Origin: UBA1926 sp036732005
GTDB lineage: Bacteria > Planctomycetota > Phycisphaerae > Phycisphaerales > UBA1924
Length of the DNA stretch: 64,000 nucleotides
Assembly: GCA_036732005.1 (NCBI GenBank)
Contig: DAINDF010000003.1
Coordinates: 186,001 to 250,000, forward strand
Reading direction: 5' to 3'
This document shows, piece after piece, positions 35,401 through 44,082 of the stretch. Each line of letters starts with the position of its first letter. The stretch's first letter is position 1. Under the pieces are notes generated by a model. That model had not been told where the DNA came from. It searched no databases and saw only the letters and a program-made list of their open reading frames with translations. The translations under genes were made by a program, and so were the position numbers.

Positions 35401-37774
35401 GGTCATCCAGTCGCTGCAACTCGCCGATGTCGACGGCGACGGGTTCCTCGACATCATCCCCGGCGGAGCCCCGACCTATGTCGTCGAGCCCGGTGTGTCC
35501 TACTTCCGCAACGACGGCAACCCGACCCCGGCCTTCGAGGAGCGCACGGTTGCCCCCGCCGCGGGCTACCCGATCCAGGTCGCCGTGGCGGATCTTGACC
35601 GCGACCGCGATCCGGACTTCGTCGCCGTCGACAAGGGCGATGTCGAAGTGAAATGGTACGAGAGCGACGGGTCCAGGCCGATCCCGGCGTACGCCCGCCG
35701 CACCATCACCAACAACTCGCCCGGCCCGCGACGCGTCGAGGCCGTCGACTTCGACGGCGACGGCGACCTTGACCTGATCACCCACGCATCGTCCGGTCCT
35801 TTGCCCGGTCTCTGGGGTGAACTCCGCCTCTCGATCAACAACCTCAACCAGCGCTTCGGGCTGGACAACGACGGCGCCTTCATCCAGTGCTTTTCCGCGC
35901 TCACCGTCGTCAACGCCGACCTCGACACCGGGCCGGGCTTCAACTTCTTCGATTCGGTCGGGTTCACCGTGGACAAGAACAGCCGGCTCCTCGGCGTCGG
36001 AATTTACGACTCCGCCCTGATCGAGGTCGCCGGGCAGATCATCCCCGACCGGGGCCGGCGCATGCTCCTCGTCGGGTCGCTCAGCATGGAACTCGACTCG
36101 GGCGGCGTCACCGACGCCGGACGGCTCCGCATCGACCTCGCCGACGGCGCCGAGATCTCATCTGTCGAGGTCACCGAATCCGCCTTCCTCGCCGGAGGGC
36201 TCATCGTCCGGGCCGACCCGGGGTTCGACCCCCCCGTCGGCTCGGTGTTCACCGTGCTCATCGCCGGGCAGCCGATCGGCGCCGAGCGATTCGATATCGC
36301 CTACCTCCCCGGGCTCCCCGACGGCAAGTTCTTCAGAGTCGCCTACGACCTCGAGGGGCCCGGCGGCGGCCCCGGCGGGACCGTGTCGCTCGTGGTCGAG
36401 TCACTCGGCCGCGACATCGGCCTCGACGACCCCGACAACCTGACCATCGCCGGCCTCCCCGTCGCCGCGGAACTCACCGACATGAACGGCGACGGCCTCC
36501 CGGACGCGGTCCTCGCCATCCCCGATGAAGCCAACCCGCTCGGGGCGCCGGGCAGCGTGCTCGTACTCCTCAACGGCGGCACAAACCTCCAGGGCAACTG
36601 GGCGGGCTTCTCCGCGGGAGCCATCCAGGCGCAATCAGGCCTGATGCCCACCGACCTCGCCACCGGCGATCTCGACGGCGACGGCGACCAGGATGTCGCC
36701 GTCTCCAACCGCGTCGACGGAACCGTGAGTGTCCTGCTCAACAACGGCGCCGGCACGCTCACGGCCTTCTCGTCAACGCCCTTCAACATCAACCCCGCGG
36801 CAGTCGTGATCCTCGATGTCGACACCGACGGCGCCCCGGATATCGCGGTCGCCGGCGAAGACAGCTCCGGGGGCGGCCGATTGACCGTGCGCCTCAACGC
36901 CGGCGGCGGGCCGGGCAATTGGTCCGGACTCTCCGCGGCCGCCCAGAACTTCGAGATCGGCGGGCTCCCGACATTTATGGAATGGGCCGACCTCGACGAG
37001 GACCTCGCCCCCGACTGCATGATCGGCAGCCGCGCCGACGGCGGCGTGAACCTGCTCAGGAACCTCCAGGGCGATGAAGGCGAGGGCTGGCCCGGCTTCG
37101 GAGCGCCGCTGCGCGTGCAGACCGGCAGTTTCCCTCAGGCCGGGGACATCGGAGACCTCGACAACGACTCCTGCCTCGATCTCTTCCTCACCGACCGCGA
37201 CGACGGAACCCTGACCGTCATCCTCCGGACCGGCGGGCCCGGCGTCTTCCAGTTCGGGTCACCCACCCAACTGCCCGCCGGCGAATCCCCGACCTCGGTC
37301 ACCGCCGCAGACCTCGACGACGACGGCGACCTCGACATCGCCCTCGTCGCCACCTCCGGAGCCGACCGCGTCGTCCAGATCATCCGCAACGACCTGGACC
37401 CGGGGAACCAGCAGATCGCCTTCGCCCCGGCCGAAGCCATCACCACCCCAGGCACGCCGATCCTGGTCGTCGCCGCGGATGTCGACGGGACGGGCGGACC
37501 CGACCTGGTCGCCATCACCGACAAGCCCGGCGAAGGAAGGTCCGAACGCGGCTCGGGAACCGAGGGTGGTCTCTCGGTTGCCCTGAATCTGCCGGACGGC
37601 TGCAACGCCGCCGACCTCGCCGCCCCCTTCGGGCTGCTCGACCTCACCGACATCACCACATTCGTCAGCGCATTCGTCAACACGGACGCGATCGCCGACC
37701 TGGACGGCAACGGCCTGTTCGATCTGACCGATGTCACGACCTTTGTCGGGGCCTTCCTCGCCGGGTGCCCCTGA
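32432..37774 (+). CDS. Giant secreted FG-GAP/VCBS repeat protein with C-terminal dockerin-like module
   Basis: 1780 residues when started at ATG 32432 (AGGGGG 5 nt upstream; ATG 32429 is adjacent). A signal peptide precedes a domain of about 270 residues, after which about 20 repeats of the type DxDGDGDxD follow, with alternating GDFDGDDDEDIAF and WFENDG units, the calcium-binding FG-GAP/VCBS pattern of a beta-propeller-type surface protein. A different beta-rich domain (about 700-770 and 1200-1350) divides the repeats. The last 60 residues, from GCNAADLAAPFGLLDLTD to FLAGCP, hold two DLTDxTTFVxAFx units between cysteines, the GC-bounded dockerin-like module. Probably surface-attached; function unknown. 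About 290 nt of upstream sequence include TAGGCT at 32371-32376. Confidence 0.85.
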   Translation: MRILGSWAPVLLCTAPAVCQVLDGANIPVDAAAWGMPRYALQDTQTQFGDAVVGDQTSVGGSELNALWARIDGGTLRISMTGNLEANFNKFWVFIDAVPGGENPLLDDNENGQFIEIKRMAGTRFSGGFTADHALRFDVGPTFVGMKLLDLLNNTFVDVVAAQGGVALLPLSNAGGVSGVTFGWNNANTAGVGPGDGLAPAGQAASATTGWEIEIDMGIAFGQVPEAVGLCAIIGDGSGFFVSNQALPGIGGGDNVGLSEPVFDTLTVSAPLPPGGPCLERRLVSVSQLDPREIVTGDFDRDGDTDLVVASGTEVTFEIAWYENDGAEPPGFTKHPLPYTAVGMRTQALQVGDFDGDDDEDIAFIPRVLGPGTYLGLAWFENDGAAEPTFTQGTLNPGAPDPGGYFLPSRDLDACDIDGDGDLDLFGVQEAGNLYWYRNDGGTPPVYTLIPIDNALPALYRVLFGDLNGDGAPDIIAMGGAFPLQWFENSGGPAPTFTRRLLGFSYGVDASVADIDGDGDLDVFAPNEGAGPAIWHENDGLNPPNFTAHVISTVPQEFVNALALDVDGDADIDLVTLSATGGNLTYFINDGNPDPEFAEHIIASELTGGVSLAAADLSGDGLPEFVTASIGGDRIDWHTRKFVANLTRGTMHNQIAHAVAQAGTGDQILATAAHFDEDCAPIVDLSGPSVELISEGDIRGGSGATLILSDGDVLLAIGSDIVIEGRLETTPGAWPFIADGDLVVSGTVDIGPGSFLRTNQRMDIAGRASFSDLVIAPDPTGFFADYTTGDLDGDGDADLIGVDSVTYAVEPKLYMLENDLDEGGAFPIVPLAEGEERVAVGDIDRDGDLDLVTAVGSLLIWHESNGANPPAFTRHDIGAHPDGGLLTSIRIADVNRDQAPDIIAATSNAGSVQIYLSSGGPAPTFSGPVGVGLPGFAGWSFIEFAVGDLNRDGFPDLAVSSEPSRLAVALGNGAAVPTFSPLIDVGPTSVVIQSLQLADVDGDGFLDIIPGGAPTYVVEPGVSYFRNDGNPTPAFEERTVAPAAGYPIQVAVADLDRDRDPDFVAVDKGDVEVKWYESDGSRPIPAYARRTITNNSPGPRRVEAVDFDGDGDLDLITHASSGPLPGLWGELRLSINNLNQRFGLDNDGAFIQCFSALTVVNADLDTGPGFNFFDSVGFTVDKNSRLLGVGIYDSALIEVAGQIIPDRGRRMLLVGSLSMELDSGGVTDAGRLRIDLADGAEISSVEVTESAFLAGGLIVRADPGFDPPVGSVFTVLIAGQPIGAERFDIAYLPGLPDGKFFRVAYDLEGPGGGPGGTVSLVVESLGRDIGLDDPDNLTIAGLPVAAELTDMNGDGLPDAVLAIPDEANPLGAPGSVLVLLNGGTNLQGNWAGFSAGAIQAQSGLMPTDLATGDLDGDGDQDVAVSNRVDGTVSVLLNNGAGTLTAFSSTPFNINPAAVVILDVDTDGAPDIAVAGEDSSGGGRLTVRLNAGGGPGNWSGLSAAAQNFEIGGLPTFMEWADLDEDLAPDCMIGSRADGGVNLLRNLQGDEGEGWPGFGAPLRVQTGSFPQAGDIGDLDNDSCLDLFLTDRDDGTLTVILRTGGPGVFQFGSPTQLPAGESPTSVTAADLDDDGDLDIALVATSGADRVVQIIRNDLDPGNQQIAFAPAEAITTPGTPILVVAADVDGTGGPDLVAITDKPGEGRSERGSGTEGGLSVALNLPDGCNAADLAAPFGLLDLTDITTFVSAFVNTDAIADLDGNGLFDLTDVTTFVGAFLAGCP

Positions 37775-37815
37775 ACCGGCGCGGTCGGCCGCCCAGTCTG
37801 TTTTGTATTCTGTTC

Positions 37816-37865
37816 GGAATCCCGGGCAGAACTCCCGGATCGGAACTCGTCATCCCCGGGATTCC
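37816..37865. repeat. 11-bp perfect inverted repeat between the two large secreted-protein genes
   Basis: GGAATCCCGGG (37816-37826) and CCCGGGATTCC (37855-37865) with a 28-nt spacer, 134 nt before the next start codon. No T-run follows, so an operator or mRNA structure is likelier than a terminator. Confidence 0.65.
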
Positions 37866-37999
37866 ATGAGCCAACGCACCCCCGGACGGTGCCTCTCTAC
37901 CTTGGCATCGGCGTCGATGCCGGCCGAGAGGGGCCGTTGCGCGGAGAGCCCCGTTCATTCGGCGGCTGGTTGCCCTGAGAAGAAAAGAGGAAGATGGTC

Positions 38000-40900
38000 A
38001 TGTCAGCACGCACCGAGAAGAATGTTGGCGGCGGATGGATGAGGCGGATCGCCGCCGCCTCCGCGGCCTGTCTAGCCCTGGCCGCCTCCACCGCGGGGGC
38101 CCAGATCTGGGATGAGTTCGCAAACGGGGGCGGCGATGCCGCCGACTTCCCCCCGGGGCAGCTCACCATCGGCACCGGCCCGCTCACCGAGATCCGGGGT
38201 CGAATCGGCAACCCGGATTTCGATGTCGACATGTACTGCATCACCATCCCGAACCAGCAGGCCTTCACGGCCTCGGTCTTCGAACCCCAGAACGGGCTCT
38301 CCGCCCAGCTCTGGCTCTTCGACGCCGCCGGCAACGGGATCGCCCACTCCTGCGACTCCACCGCCCCCTACGCCAGCCAGATCCTCGTCGGCCTGGTCCC
38401 GGCGCCGGGCACCTACTTCCTCGCCATCTCCCGCCTCGGGCTCGAGCCCATCGACGGCGCCAGCAACCCGATCTTCCCCTCCATCAGCTCCGGCATGACC
38501 GGGCCCAACGCCGCCGTCGGCCCCATCGCCGGGTGGGGCGGGCCCGGCAGCGGGTCCCCGGGCGCCTACTCGATCATCCTCGAGGGCGCCGAGTACCACG
38601 GCGACGGCACCGACCCCGGCGGCGACGACGGCGAACAGCCCGACGGCGGGCCCTGCTGGACCTACGCCTCCCAGAGCCACTTCAACTACGGCAACCTCTT
38701 CAACCTCGAGCACCTCACCGACCCCACCGGCGACGACTGCATCCGCCTCGTCGACGACCCCAAGGCCTGGCCGTTCGCCGCCGCGGCCATCTCCGGCGCC
38801 AACATCCGCAGGGGCTCGGTGATCCGCTTCGCCACCCGCAACATCCCCTCCCTCGGGCTCGCCGAGGGCGATGTCATCGGGGAGTACTTCAGCTCGCCAA
38901 AGGGCATGGCCAACAACCCCTCACGCACGACCGTGGACGGGTACGGCAATGTCTTCGTCGGCAACCGTGACGAGTCCGGCGTCTCCTTCGGGCAGAACAA
39001 GGGCTCCGTTACACGCATCGGGCTCGCCCTCGGAGGCACCCGCGTCGACGCGCTCGGCAACCCCGACGCCACCGGCGACTACCTCATGGGGCCCTTCGAG
39101 TACTGCTCCTGCGAGGACCGCGACGGCGACGGGCTTATCAAGACCTCCCTGGGCTACCCCCACACCACCGGCGCCTTCAATGTGGACTACCAGAACACCA
39201 TCCTCCCCTGGGACAACTCGGGCGGGCTCGACACCAACGGCGGCGTCGCCACCGCCGAGGACGAGTGCATCACCGCCTACTACCGCACCGAGGGCACCGG
39301 CGTCCGCCATGTCTCGGTCGACGCCAACAACAATGTCTGGGTCGGCGGCATCGGGAACCGAGAGTTCGAACTCATCGACGGCGCCCTCATGACCCAGCTC
39401 TCCGCATTCCAGGCGAACTGCGGTGGCTACGGCGGCGTGGTCGACCCCGCCGGCATCCTCTGGTCCGCAACATGGGGCGGATGCGGCGGCTCGCCCGCCA
39501 ACACCCTCCGCTACGACCCCGTCCTCAACACATGGCAGTGCCTCCCGCTCCCCAGCTACGGCATGGCCGTCGACACCGAATGCACCACCGACGGCTACCC
39601 CTTCACCATCTGGTCCACCTGCCCGTTCACCAACCTCTCCTACCAGATCTCGCCCGCGGGCTCGCTCCTCGGAAGCTTCTTCCACGGCGGCCCGTCCAGC
39701 ATCAACCGCGGAACCGTCGTCAAGAACGGCTCCGTCTGGGTCGCCCACTCCACCGCCACGACCGTCGGCCGAGTGACCACCGGGGGCGTCTATGTCGGCA
39801 ATGTCGCCATGACCCTCGGCTCGATCTCGGGCTCCGGGCCGCACGGCGTCGCGGTCGACAGCAACGACAAGGTCTGGGCCATCAACTACGGCACCCACAA
39901 CGCGATGCGCATCGACCCCACCCTCGGCGTCGCCGGGCAGGTCGACCTCGCCGTCGACCTCGGGCCAAACTCCTACGCCTACAACTACAGCGACTTCACC
40001 GGCGATCTCTACATGTCCATCTCCCCGCAGGGAACATGGACCTTCGTCCACGACGGCGGCAAGCAGAGCTGCGAATGGGGCACCCTCTCCTGGAACGCCC
40101 AGATCTTCGGCAACGCCTCCGTCACCGTCCGCGTCCGCGCCAGCAACTCCCCCGTCCCCAGCGGACCGTGGACCGTCGTCAGCAACAATGTCCCCTTCAC
40201 GGGCGTCACCGGCCAGTACCTCCAGGTCCAGGTCACCCTCGCCCGCCAGGTCGTCGACTGCGAGCCCGCCGGCGATGTCGTCTTCTGTGACCTCACCATC
40301 TGCAAGGCCGCCGACTGCTCCGTCGAACTCGGCGAAGTCGTCTGCGACCTCGACTCGCCCGGAACACTCAACATCACCGGCACCGTCTTCAACAACAGCG
40401 GCGTCAACGCCACCCACATCCTCCTCACCCCGCTCCCCGTCGGCAGCGGCGTCACCTTCATGCCCAACATCATCCCCGTCAACATCCCCGACAACGGCTC
40501 GGGCACCTTCAGCACCAGCGTCTCCGGATGGACCGACGGCGAGGAGTTCTGCTTCCTCGTCACGCTCCTCGACGAGACCTTCGATGTCTGCTGCTCCACC
40601 GAGGTCTGCATCACGCCAGACTGCGAGTGCCTCCAGATCCGCGATGTCACCGAGTCGGTCGTCTGCGACCCCGCCTCGGGCTCCTACAGCTACACCTTCC
40701 AGTTCGACAACCTCACCGCCGACACGGTCTACCACGCCTTCTTCATCGCCCCCTCCGGCACAACCATCACGCCGAACTATGTCGCCTTCCCGGGCGGCAT
40801 CGCGCCCAACACCTCTTCGACCCCCATCAAGGTCATGATCGCAGGCGCCAGCGCCGGCGAGTTCTGCTTCGACATCACCATCCACGATGAACGCCTCTTC

Positions 40901-41893
40901 GAGTGCTGCGGACGACAGGTCTGCGTCACCCTCCCGGACTGCGCCTCCGACCCCGGCGGCGGGTGGGACCCCACCGGCACCGGAGCCCCGAGGCTCGGCG
41001 GCGTCCCCTGGCTCCACCTCGACGCGGGCCTCCCCGCCGCCTGCGCCGCCCCCTCCGCGGGCACACTCACCGTCGTCAACAACGCCGATGAGCCCAGGGC
41101 CTTCGAGTGGTTCATCACCAACGGCGCCTTCGTCGGAAGCGACCACGCCCTCCCCGCGGGAGCCATCTCCCCGTCCTCGGGCATGACCGAGGTCATCCAG
41201 CCCGGCAAGTGCGTCGACATCCCCTTCACCATCGACGCCTCCTCAGTCCCTGTCGACCAGACCGCCGGCCTCCGCGCCGTCATCGTCCACCAGCCCAGCG
41301 GGTTCGCCGCCTCGGCCGCGGGCCAGATCCACGCGCCGCAGATCCTCGATGACCTCGCCCCAGAGGTCGTGGTCAGCGCCTGCTCCGACTCGATCGGGCA
41401 GGTCGTGGGACTCGAGATCGGCAAGCCCCGCCTCCTCGCCTTCTCGCTCTCCGGTGAAGGCCCCGCCGGCTCGCAGATCCAGTATGAGATCCGCTCGAGC
41501 GACCCATTCCTCTCGCTCGACGGACGCGAGCCCGGCGTCCCCGTCACGGGCGTCGTTGACCTCAACCCCGGCGCATCGGTCGAGATCCCGGTGACCGCCC
41601 AGCTCCTCGCCTCCTCGGGCAACTGGGTCCTCGATGTCGTGCTCGCCGCACGCCTCGCGGGCGGACAGTACCCCCTCAGCCCCCAGCCCCTCGCCGCGAT
41701 CGCCGTCCGCGACCTCGCCGCCGACCGCTGCCCGGGTGACCTCAACAACGACGGCATCTACGACCTCGCGGACATCAACGCCTTCGTCAACGCCTTCGTC
41801 GCACGCAACCCCATCGCCGACATGAACCAGGACGGCCTCTTCGACCTCTCCGACATCAACCAGTTCGTCTCCTTCTTCGTCAACGGCTGCTAA
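38000..41893 (+). CDS. Large secreted beta-propeller protein with C-terminal dockerin-like module
   Basis: 1297 residues from ATG 38000, chosen over ATG 37994 because GAGGAA then stands 7 nt upstream. Signal peptide ends AASTAGAQ. Residues about 20-190 form a pre-peptidase-like domain (YCITIPNQQAFTASVF, GTYFLAISRLGLEP). Then comes an NHL/streptogramin-lyase-like propeller (HVSVDANNNVWVGG, HGVAVDSNDKVWAINYGTHN), followed by three Cys-rich repeats (CSVELGEVVCD, CLQIRDVTESVVCD, FECCGRQVCVTLPDC). The end, CPGDLNNDGIYDLADINAFV to FFVNGC, is the same dockerin-like module as in the preceding gene. A strong terminator follows. It is probably an exported structural or binding protein; no enzyme motif is visible. 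Confidence 0.85.
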   Translation: MSARTEKNVGGGWMRRIAAASAACLALAASTAGAQIWDEFANGGGDAADFPPGQLTIGTGPLTEIRGRIGNPDFDVDMYCITIPNQQAFTASVFEPQNGLSAQLWLFDAAGNGIAHSCDSTAPYASQILVGLVPAPGTYFLAISRLGLEPIDGASNPIFPSISSGMTGPNAAVGPIAGWGGPGSGSPGAYSIILEGAEYHGDGTDPGGDDGEQPDGGPCWTYASQSHFNYGNLFNLEHLTDPTGDDCIRLVDDPKAWPFAAAAISGANIRRGSVIRFATRNIPSLGLAEGDVIGEYFSSPKGMANNPSRTTVDGYGNVFVGNRDESGVSFGQNKGSVTRIGLALGGTRVDALGNPDATGDYLMGPFEYCSCEDRDGDGLIKTSLGYPHTTGAFNVDYQNTILPWDNSGGLDTNGGVATAEDECITAYYRTEGTGVRHVSVDANNNVWVGGIGNREFELIDGALMTQLSAFQANCGGYGGVVDPAGILWSATWGGCGGSPANTLRYDPVLNTWQCLPLPSYGMAVDTECTTDGYPFTIWSTCPFTNLSYQISPAGSLLGSFFHGGPSSINRGTVVKNGSVWVAHSTATTVGRVTTGGVYVGNVAMTLGSISGSGPHGVAVDSNDKVWAINYGTHNAMRIDPTLGVAGQVDLAVDLGPNSYAYNYSDFTGDLYMSISPQGTWTFVHDGGKQSCEWGTLSWNAQIFGNASVTVRVRASNSPVPSGPWTVVSNNVPFTGVTGQYLQVQVTLARQVVDCEPAGDVVFCDLTICKAADCSVELGEVVCDLDSPGTLNITGTVFNNSGVNATHILLTPLPVGSGVTFMPNIIPVNIPDNGSGTFSTSVSGWTDGEEFCFLVTLLDETFDVCCSTEVCITPDCECLQIRDVTESVVCDPASGSYSYTFQFDNLTADTVYHAFFIAPSGTTITPNYVAFPGGIAPNTSSTPIKVMIAGASAGEFCFDITIHDERLFECCGRQVCVTLPDCASDPGGGWDPTGTGAPRLGGVPWLHLDAGLPAACAAPSAGTLTVVNNADEPRAFEWFITNGAFVGSDHALPAGAISPSSGMTEVIQPGKCVDIPFTIDASSVPVDQTAGLRAVIVHQPSGFAASAAGQIHAPQILDDLAPEVVVSACSDSIGQVVGLEIGKPRLLAFSLSGEGPAGSQIQYEIRSSDPFLSLDGREPGVPVTGVVDLNPGASVEIPVTAQLLASSGNWVLDVVLAARLAGGQYPLSPQPLAAIAVRDLAADRCPGDLNNDGIYDLADINAFVNAFVARNPIADMNQDGLFDLSDINQFVSFFVNGC

Positions 41894-41919
41894 TCCGATC
41901 GCCGGCGCCGATCAATCCA

Positions 41920-41955
41920 GGGGCCGCTCCACGAAGGAGCGGCCCCTTTTCTTTT
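41920..41955 (+). terminator. Intrinsic terminator after the beta-propeller gene
   Basis: Perfect 11-bp stem GGGGCCGCTCC / GGAGCGGCCCC with an ACGAA loop, then TTTTCTTTTC. Confidence 0.92.
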
Positions 41956-42447
41956 CCCTCTGATACCAATCCCGATCGGACTTGCGCGCGACGAGCCGCG
42001 GGCCCGAGCCCGCGGAGCTTCGTCTCCCGAATTTACGGATTCCTGGTCGCCCCCGGGCGTCAGTGCCGTGGTTCATCCCGAAAGGTGAACCACGCTCGGT
42101 GCCGTGGTTCATCTCGAAGAGTGAACCACGAGCGGACGACGCTTGCCCTCCCGATGCGCCGTCACGCTCCGAGACGACGGCGAGCGCCGAGCACAACGCG
42201 GACCGGAGATCGGCGCCATTTCCCGGGCTCGCCCCCATCGTTCGCCCAGTTCAGAACGAAGGCCGCATCACCCGAGCCCGCGTCGAGCTCCGACCTGATC
42301 CGCACGCATCAGGGGAGCACCGACCGCGGCGAGCCGCGCGCGAGCCCGCGGAGTCTCGATGCACGACCTCTGCATGGGATTGCGCGCATGGCTCGCGCGG
42401 GTATGACGCCAACTCGTTATCAGGCGCAAGGCCCCGCCCCAATGGCA
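41956..42447. other. Gene-free stretch of about 490 bp
   Basis: Lies between two convergent genes and outside both terminators. Apart from the tandem hairpin unit at 42067-42130 nothing was identified; the frames that are open on the plus strand show no start or family signal. Confidence 0.5.
42067..42130. repeat. Two tandem copies of a 36-bp hairpin unit
   Basis: Each copy is CGTGGTTCA, about 10 nt, TGAACCACG: arms 42067-42075/42086-42094 and 42103-42111/42122-42130. The unit GTGCCGTGGTTCATC is repeated exactly 36 nt apart; loop bases differ (CCCGAAAGG vs CTCGAAGAG), while the arms are identical. Confidence 0.8.
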
Positions 42448-42475
42448 AACAACCCGCGGATGCCCGCGGGTTGTT
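42448..42475 (-). terminator. Hairpin terminator of the 42509-43168 gene
   Basis: Perfect 12-bp stem AACAACCCGCGG / CCGCGGGTTGTT with a 4-nt loop, 33 nt beyond the minus-strand stop. The minus-strand exit reads GTTGTTTG, a poor T-run, so efficiency is uncertain. Confidence 0.65.
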
Positions 42476-42508
42476 CTGGTTGAGGAGAAGAGATCTGCTT
42501 CAGGCCGC

Positions 42509-43168
42509 TCAGCCGCGGCGACGCTTGCCCATGCTCAGCAGGCCGACACCCGCCAGCGCCAGCACGCCGGGAGCCGGGATCAGGATCCCGTCGGCCTCCG
42601 TCGAGACCCCGGTGAAATCGGCGCCGAACCCGCCGGGGTTGCGGAGCAGGATGCTCAGCGCCCCGTCGTAGATGTTGTTCAGGAGACCCGCCAGCGAAAA
42701 CGAGCCGGTCGTCCCGTCGAACGAGGCGTCCTGCGTCCCGTTGTCCAAGAACTCGTAGTCGCTCGACACCCCGTTGAAGAACATGAACCCGAAGGGGTTC
42801 ACGATCGCCCAGGTGCCCGCGAACGAGGCCGTCAGCACATCCCCGTCGATATCGGTCAGCGAGAGCGTCCCCGCCGCGTCCGCCGAGGTCGGCGTGATGT
42901 TGAAGACCTCCATCTGGATTTCGACATTCGCCAGCCCGAACCCGAGGAACGCGGTGTCAAACTCCGCGGTCGACTTGGGGCCGGCCAGCCGGCTGACATC
43001 GCCGCCCGAGGTCAGGTCCGCGTTGTCCGCGGCGAACGCCGTGAACAGACCCGACTGGGCGTCGAACGATCCGTCAAGGTCCGAATAGCTGTACGACGCC
43101 AGAATATCCGCGGAAGCGACGCCGGAGAGCGTCACGAGGGCCGCAACAGAAAGGCACTTCGAGATCAT
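42509..43168 (-). CDS. PEP-CTERM-type secreted protein
   Basis: 219 residues. MISKCLSVAALVTLSGVASA is a signal peptide; the body is acidic and aromatic (DILASYSYSDLDGSFDAQSG, FGFMFFNGVSSDYEF) with no known domain. The end, IPAPGVLALAGVGLLSMGKRRRG, is a PEP-CTERM-like tail: Pro-Ala-Pro-Gly, a hydrophobic helix, then Lys/Arg. ATG 43168 follows AGAGGATCAAC. A protein with a similar tail but unrelated body is at 8291-8857, so the sorting route is shared. The hairpin at 42448-42475 follows the gene. Confidence 0.8.
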   Translation of the reverse strand: MISKCLSVAALVTLSGVASADILASYSYSDLDGSFDAQSGLFTAFAADNADLTSGGDVSRLAGPKSTAEFDTAFLGFGLANVEIQMEVFNITPTSADAAGTLSLTDIDGDVLTASFAGTWAIVNPFGFMFFNGVSSDYEFLDNGTQDASFDGTTGSFSLAGLLNNIYDGALSILLRNPGGFGADFTGVSTEADGILIPAPGVLALAGVGLLSMGKRRRG

Positions 43169-43480
43169 GTTGATCCTCTTCTCGTCTTGAGTTCTCGCTC
43201 AATCCGCGCGTCGTGAGCGCGGACTCCGTGAGAAGAGGTACCCCATGGCTCGGAGAATGCCACCCATTTCAGGAACTGAACGCCGGAATCTGACAGTCCG
43301 GGAAGCCCCGACCCAACCAAATCCCTACGGGCAAGCCGTCAGCCGGCGCACGCGACACCGGTCCCGGGCCCCGCCGCCCGGCCCGTGACATCCAAGTCCG
43401 GATTCTCAGAGACCAGCCGCCTCTCCATGCCCAACCGATCCAGACGCCGCCGGCGACCCGGGCGTCCGATCCGTGGCCGG
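43169..43480. other. Gene-free stretch of about 310 bp
   Basis: Between two minus-strand genes. CCTCTTCTC (43177-43185) and GAGAAGAGG (about 43230-43238) form a wide inverted repeat in the likely promoter region of 42509-43168. No coding signal. Confidence 0.4.
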
Positions 43481-44026
43481 TCACATGGGCTTCTTGCCAA
43501 TCGTCACATCGTACACATGCAGGAGTTTGTTCTTGTCGAACACCATCTCCTGCCGGCTCAGCCCGACGATGTCGTACTCGGTGGTAAGCTCGATCGCGTC
43601 CACCGGGCACGCCTCCTCGCACATCCCGCAGAAGATGCACCGGAGCTCGTCGATCTCGAACTTCGCCGGGTACTTCTCCCGGTCGTCCCAGGGGCTCTCG
43701 GACGCCTCGATATGGATGCAATTCGCCGGGCACAGCGTCGGGCACATCATGCACGCCACGCACTTGACGCGCCCGTCCTCGTCCCGGTTCAGACGGTGGA
43801 CTCCGCGGTAATTCCCCGCGTGCTGCCCCCCCTCAACCACCGGCATGTGCTCACGCCGCTGCTCGGGATACTGGATCGTCCGGCTCGTCCGGCCCTGCCC
43901 GAACGAGGTGAAGAAGTGGCGCAGCGTCGTGCCGAATCCCTTGAAAACCTCGGGGAGATACATGCTCTCCGAGCGGTTCATCGGCGCGGTCTTGATCTGG
44001 ATGATGTCCTCGTCGCGGATCGCCAT
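43481..44026 (-). CDS. nuoI: NADH-quinone oxidoreductase subunit I
   Basis: 181 residues with two [4Fe-4S] motifs, CVACMMCPTLCP and CIFCGMCEEACP, each followed by the NuoI-typical residues (ANCIHIEASE, VDAIELTTEYD). NuoI carries clusters N6a and N6b in the peripheral arm of complex I, between NuoG and NuoB. The N-terminus MAIRDEDIIQIKTAPMNRSE is long but consistent with planctomycete forms. No other nuo gene is nearby, so it is an orphan copy of the operon member, or the nuo genes are dispersed. TATACT (44040-44035) is 8 nt before ATG 44026 and may be the -10 of a leaderless message. Confidence 0.9.
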   Translation of the reverse strand: MAIRDEDIIQIKTAPMNRSESMYLPEVFKGFGTTLRHFFTSFGQGRTSRTIQYPEQRREHMPVVEGGQHAGNYRGVHRLNRDEDGRVKCVACMMCPTLCPANCIHIEASESPWDDREKYPAKFEIDELRCIFCGMCEEACPVDAIELTTEYDIVGLSRQEMVFDKNKLLHVYDVTIGKKPM

Positions 44027-44070
44027 GGCCCCGGAGTATAGAGCCCGCCCGGCCCCTCGCCGAGCCGAGG

Positions 44071-44076
44071 TACAAT
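44071..44076 (+). promoter_or_regulatory. -10-like hexamer TACAAT for 44083-44811
   Basis: TACAAT, CACCCC, then ATG 44083; no SD. Divergent TATACT for nuoI lies 31 nt to the left, so the two promoters share one small region. Confidence 0.5.
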
Positions 44077-44082
44077 CACCCC

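Noticed and set aside
32387..35785. 1132-codon minus-strand open frame opposite the FG-GAP gene
   Set aside because: It is a shadow of the repeated DGDGD codons; the plus frame has a signal peptide, calcium repeats and a conserved C-terminal module.
38921..41146. 741-codon minus-strand open frame opposite the beta-propeller gene
   Set aside because: Gly/Ala/Asp/Val-rich antisense artefact of high-G+C coding sequence; no start signal, no domain.
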